A stretch of 13,115 nt of DNA from Baffinella frigidus. Taxonomy: Eukaryota; Cryptophyceae; Cryptomonadales; Baffinellaceae. The translations under genes were made by a program, and so were the position numbers. The stretch is taken from NCBI GenBank assembly GCA_026770585.1, contig MU646972.1, positions 29,491 to 42,605 of the forward strand, written 5' to 3'. The notes under the pieces were generated by a model that had not been told where the DNA came from, did no database searches, and saw nothing but the letters and a program-made list of their open reading frames with translations. This document shows, one piece after another, positions 12,642 to 13,115 of this stretch (within the stretch, counting starts at the first letter, position 1; every line of letters begins with the position of its first letter).

Positions 12642-12710
12642 TCGTGTTTCTCAACTTAAAAAACCTCACCTTTCCCCCCTTTACAGAATCGAGCAATCTT
12701 CAGACACTTC
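12642..12710 (+). repeat. 70-bp direct repeat, copy 2
   Basis: Counterpart of 11684-11752, ending cccctttacagaatcgagca and cttcagacact. Confidence 0.82.
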
Positions 12711-12744
12711 TCCTTCTCTTGAGTCCTTGCCCCCCCTCGCAAAA

Positions 12745-13115
12745 TTGGCCCTAAACACAAAACCCAGACCCTAAACCCCTACATACAACACCCAGACCTT
12801 TAACCCTGAACTCTAAATCCTACACCCTACACCATACACCCTACACCCTACACCCTACACCCTACACCCTACACCCTACATCCTACACCCTAAACCCTGA
12901 ACCCTGCCCCCTCAACCTTTGCCCCTTGACCCTTAACTTTTAACCCTTCATCCTTAACCCTAAACCCTGAACCCCAAACCCTACACCCTACACCCTGAAA
13001 CAAAAAACCTAAATCCTAAACCCTAAACCCTAGACCCTAGACCCTAGACCCTAGACCCTAAACCCTCAACCCTAAACCCTAAACCCTGAACCCTGAACCC
13101 TGAACCCTGAACCCT
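12745..13115. repeat. C-rich telomere-like heptamer array at the right edge
   Basis: CCCTAAA variants read on the plus strand: CCCTACA (about 12830-12890), CCCTAGA (about 13029-13060), CCCTGAA (13085 to the end). Orientation is opposite to the left arrays. Confidence 0.92.

Noticed and set aside
12745-13115. Chromosome end (telomere)
   Set aside because: Orientation is opposite to a right-hand end and the units are heterogeneous.

Overview
This is eukaryotic nuclear DNA. The main feature is a split gene on the minus strand that spans the left 10.4 kb. I read it as the N-terminal part of a plastid-targeted, oxygen-dependent protoporphyrinogen IX oxidase (PPOX), a FAD enzyme of heme and chlorophyll synthesis. 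Eight exons, E1 to E8, lie in correct order from 10395 down to 74. Joined with phase-compatible splice sites they give 661 coding nt (220 codons plus 1 nt). The reading frame runs from a signal-peptide-like leader, through a Ser/Arg/Ala-rich transit-like segment and the FAD-binding GSGISGS motif, to the PPOX motifs VVGGN, FLWEEGPNTFQPT, CDLGLKDE, LRAGIGAIGL and IDPFVSGVYAG. The C-terminal half or more would lie beyond position 1. A bipartite leader suggests an alga with a secondary plastid (cryptophyte, haptophyte, chlorarachniophyte or similar). The 95-bp intron 1 and TTTAGGG-type repeats fit a cryptophyte, but species is inference.

Introns 2 to 7 hold most of the window and are packed with repeats: degenerate telomere-like heptamers, GATA, GAA, CG and GA microsatellites, a 20-bp minisatellite, four families of MITE-like inverted-repeat elements, and about sixteen extra copies or fragments of the gene's own exons. 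The fragments show a clear polarity. Upstream of an intact exon lie copies of its acceptor and 5' part; downstream lie copies of its 3' part and donor. This is what repeated tandem duplication across splice junctions would leave while one intact exon was kept. E3 also has two extra full-length in-frame copies that could act as mutually exclusive alternative exons.

Layout: 1-135, E8 in telomere-like repeats; 136-870, intron 7 and the 29-nt E7; 871-1650, E6, its fragments and a GATA array; 1650-3740, E5 and its fragments with heptamer arrays and foldbacks; 3580-6450, E4 and intron 3 with minisatellite, MITE-C and MITE-A; 6431-7800, E3 cluster; 7900-10057, intron 2 with MITE-D, -B and -A; 10058-10407, E2, intron 1 and E1; 10408-10880, upstream region with no recognised gene; 10880-12710, a dispersed/tandem repeat family with no recognised gene; 12745-13115, C-rich telomere-like repeats. 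The G-rich strand runs 5'->3' inward at both window ends, so these arrays are interstitial rather than caps of this contig.
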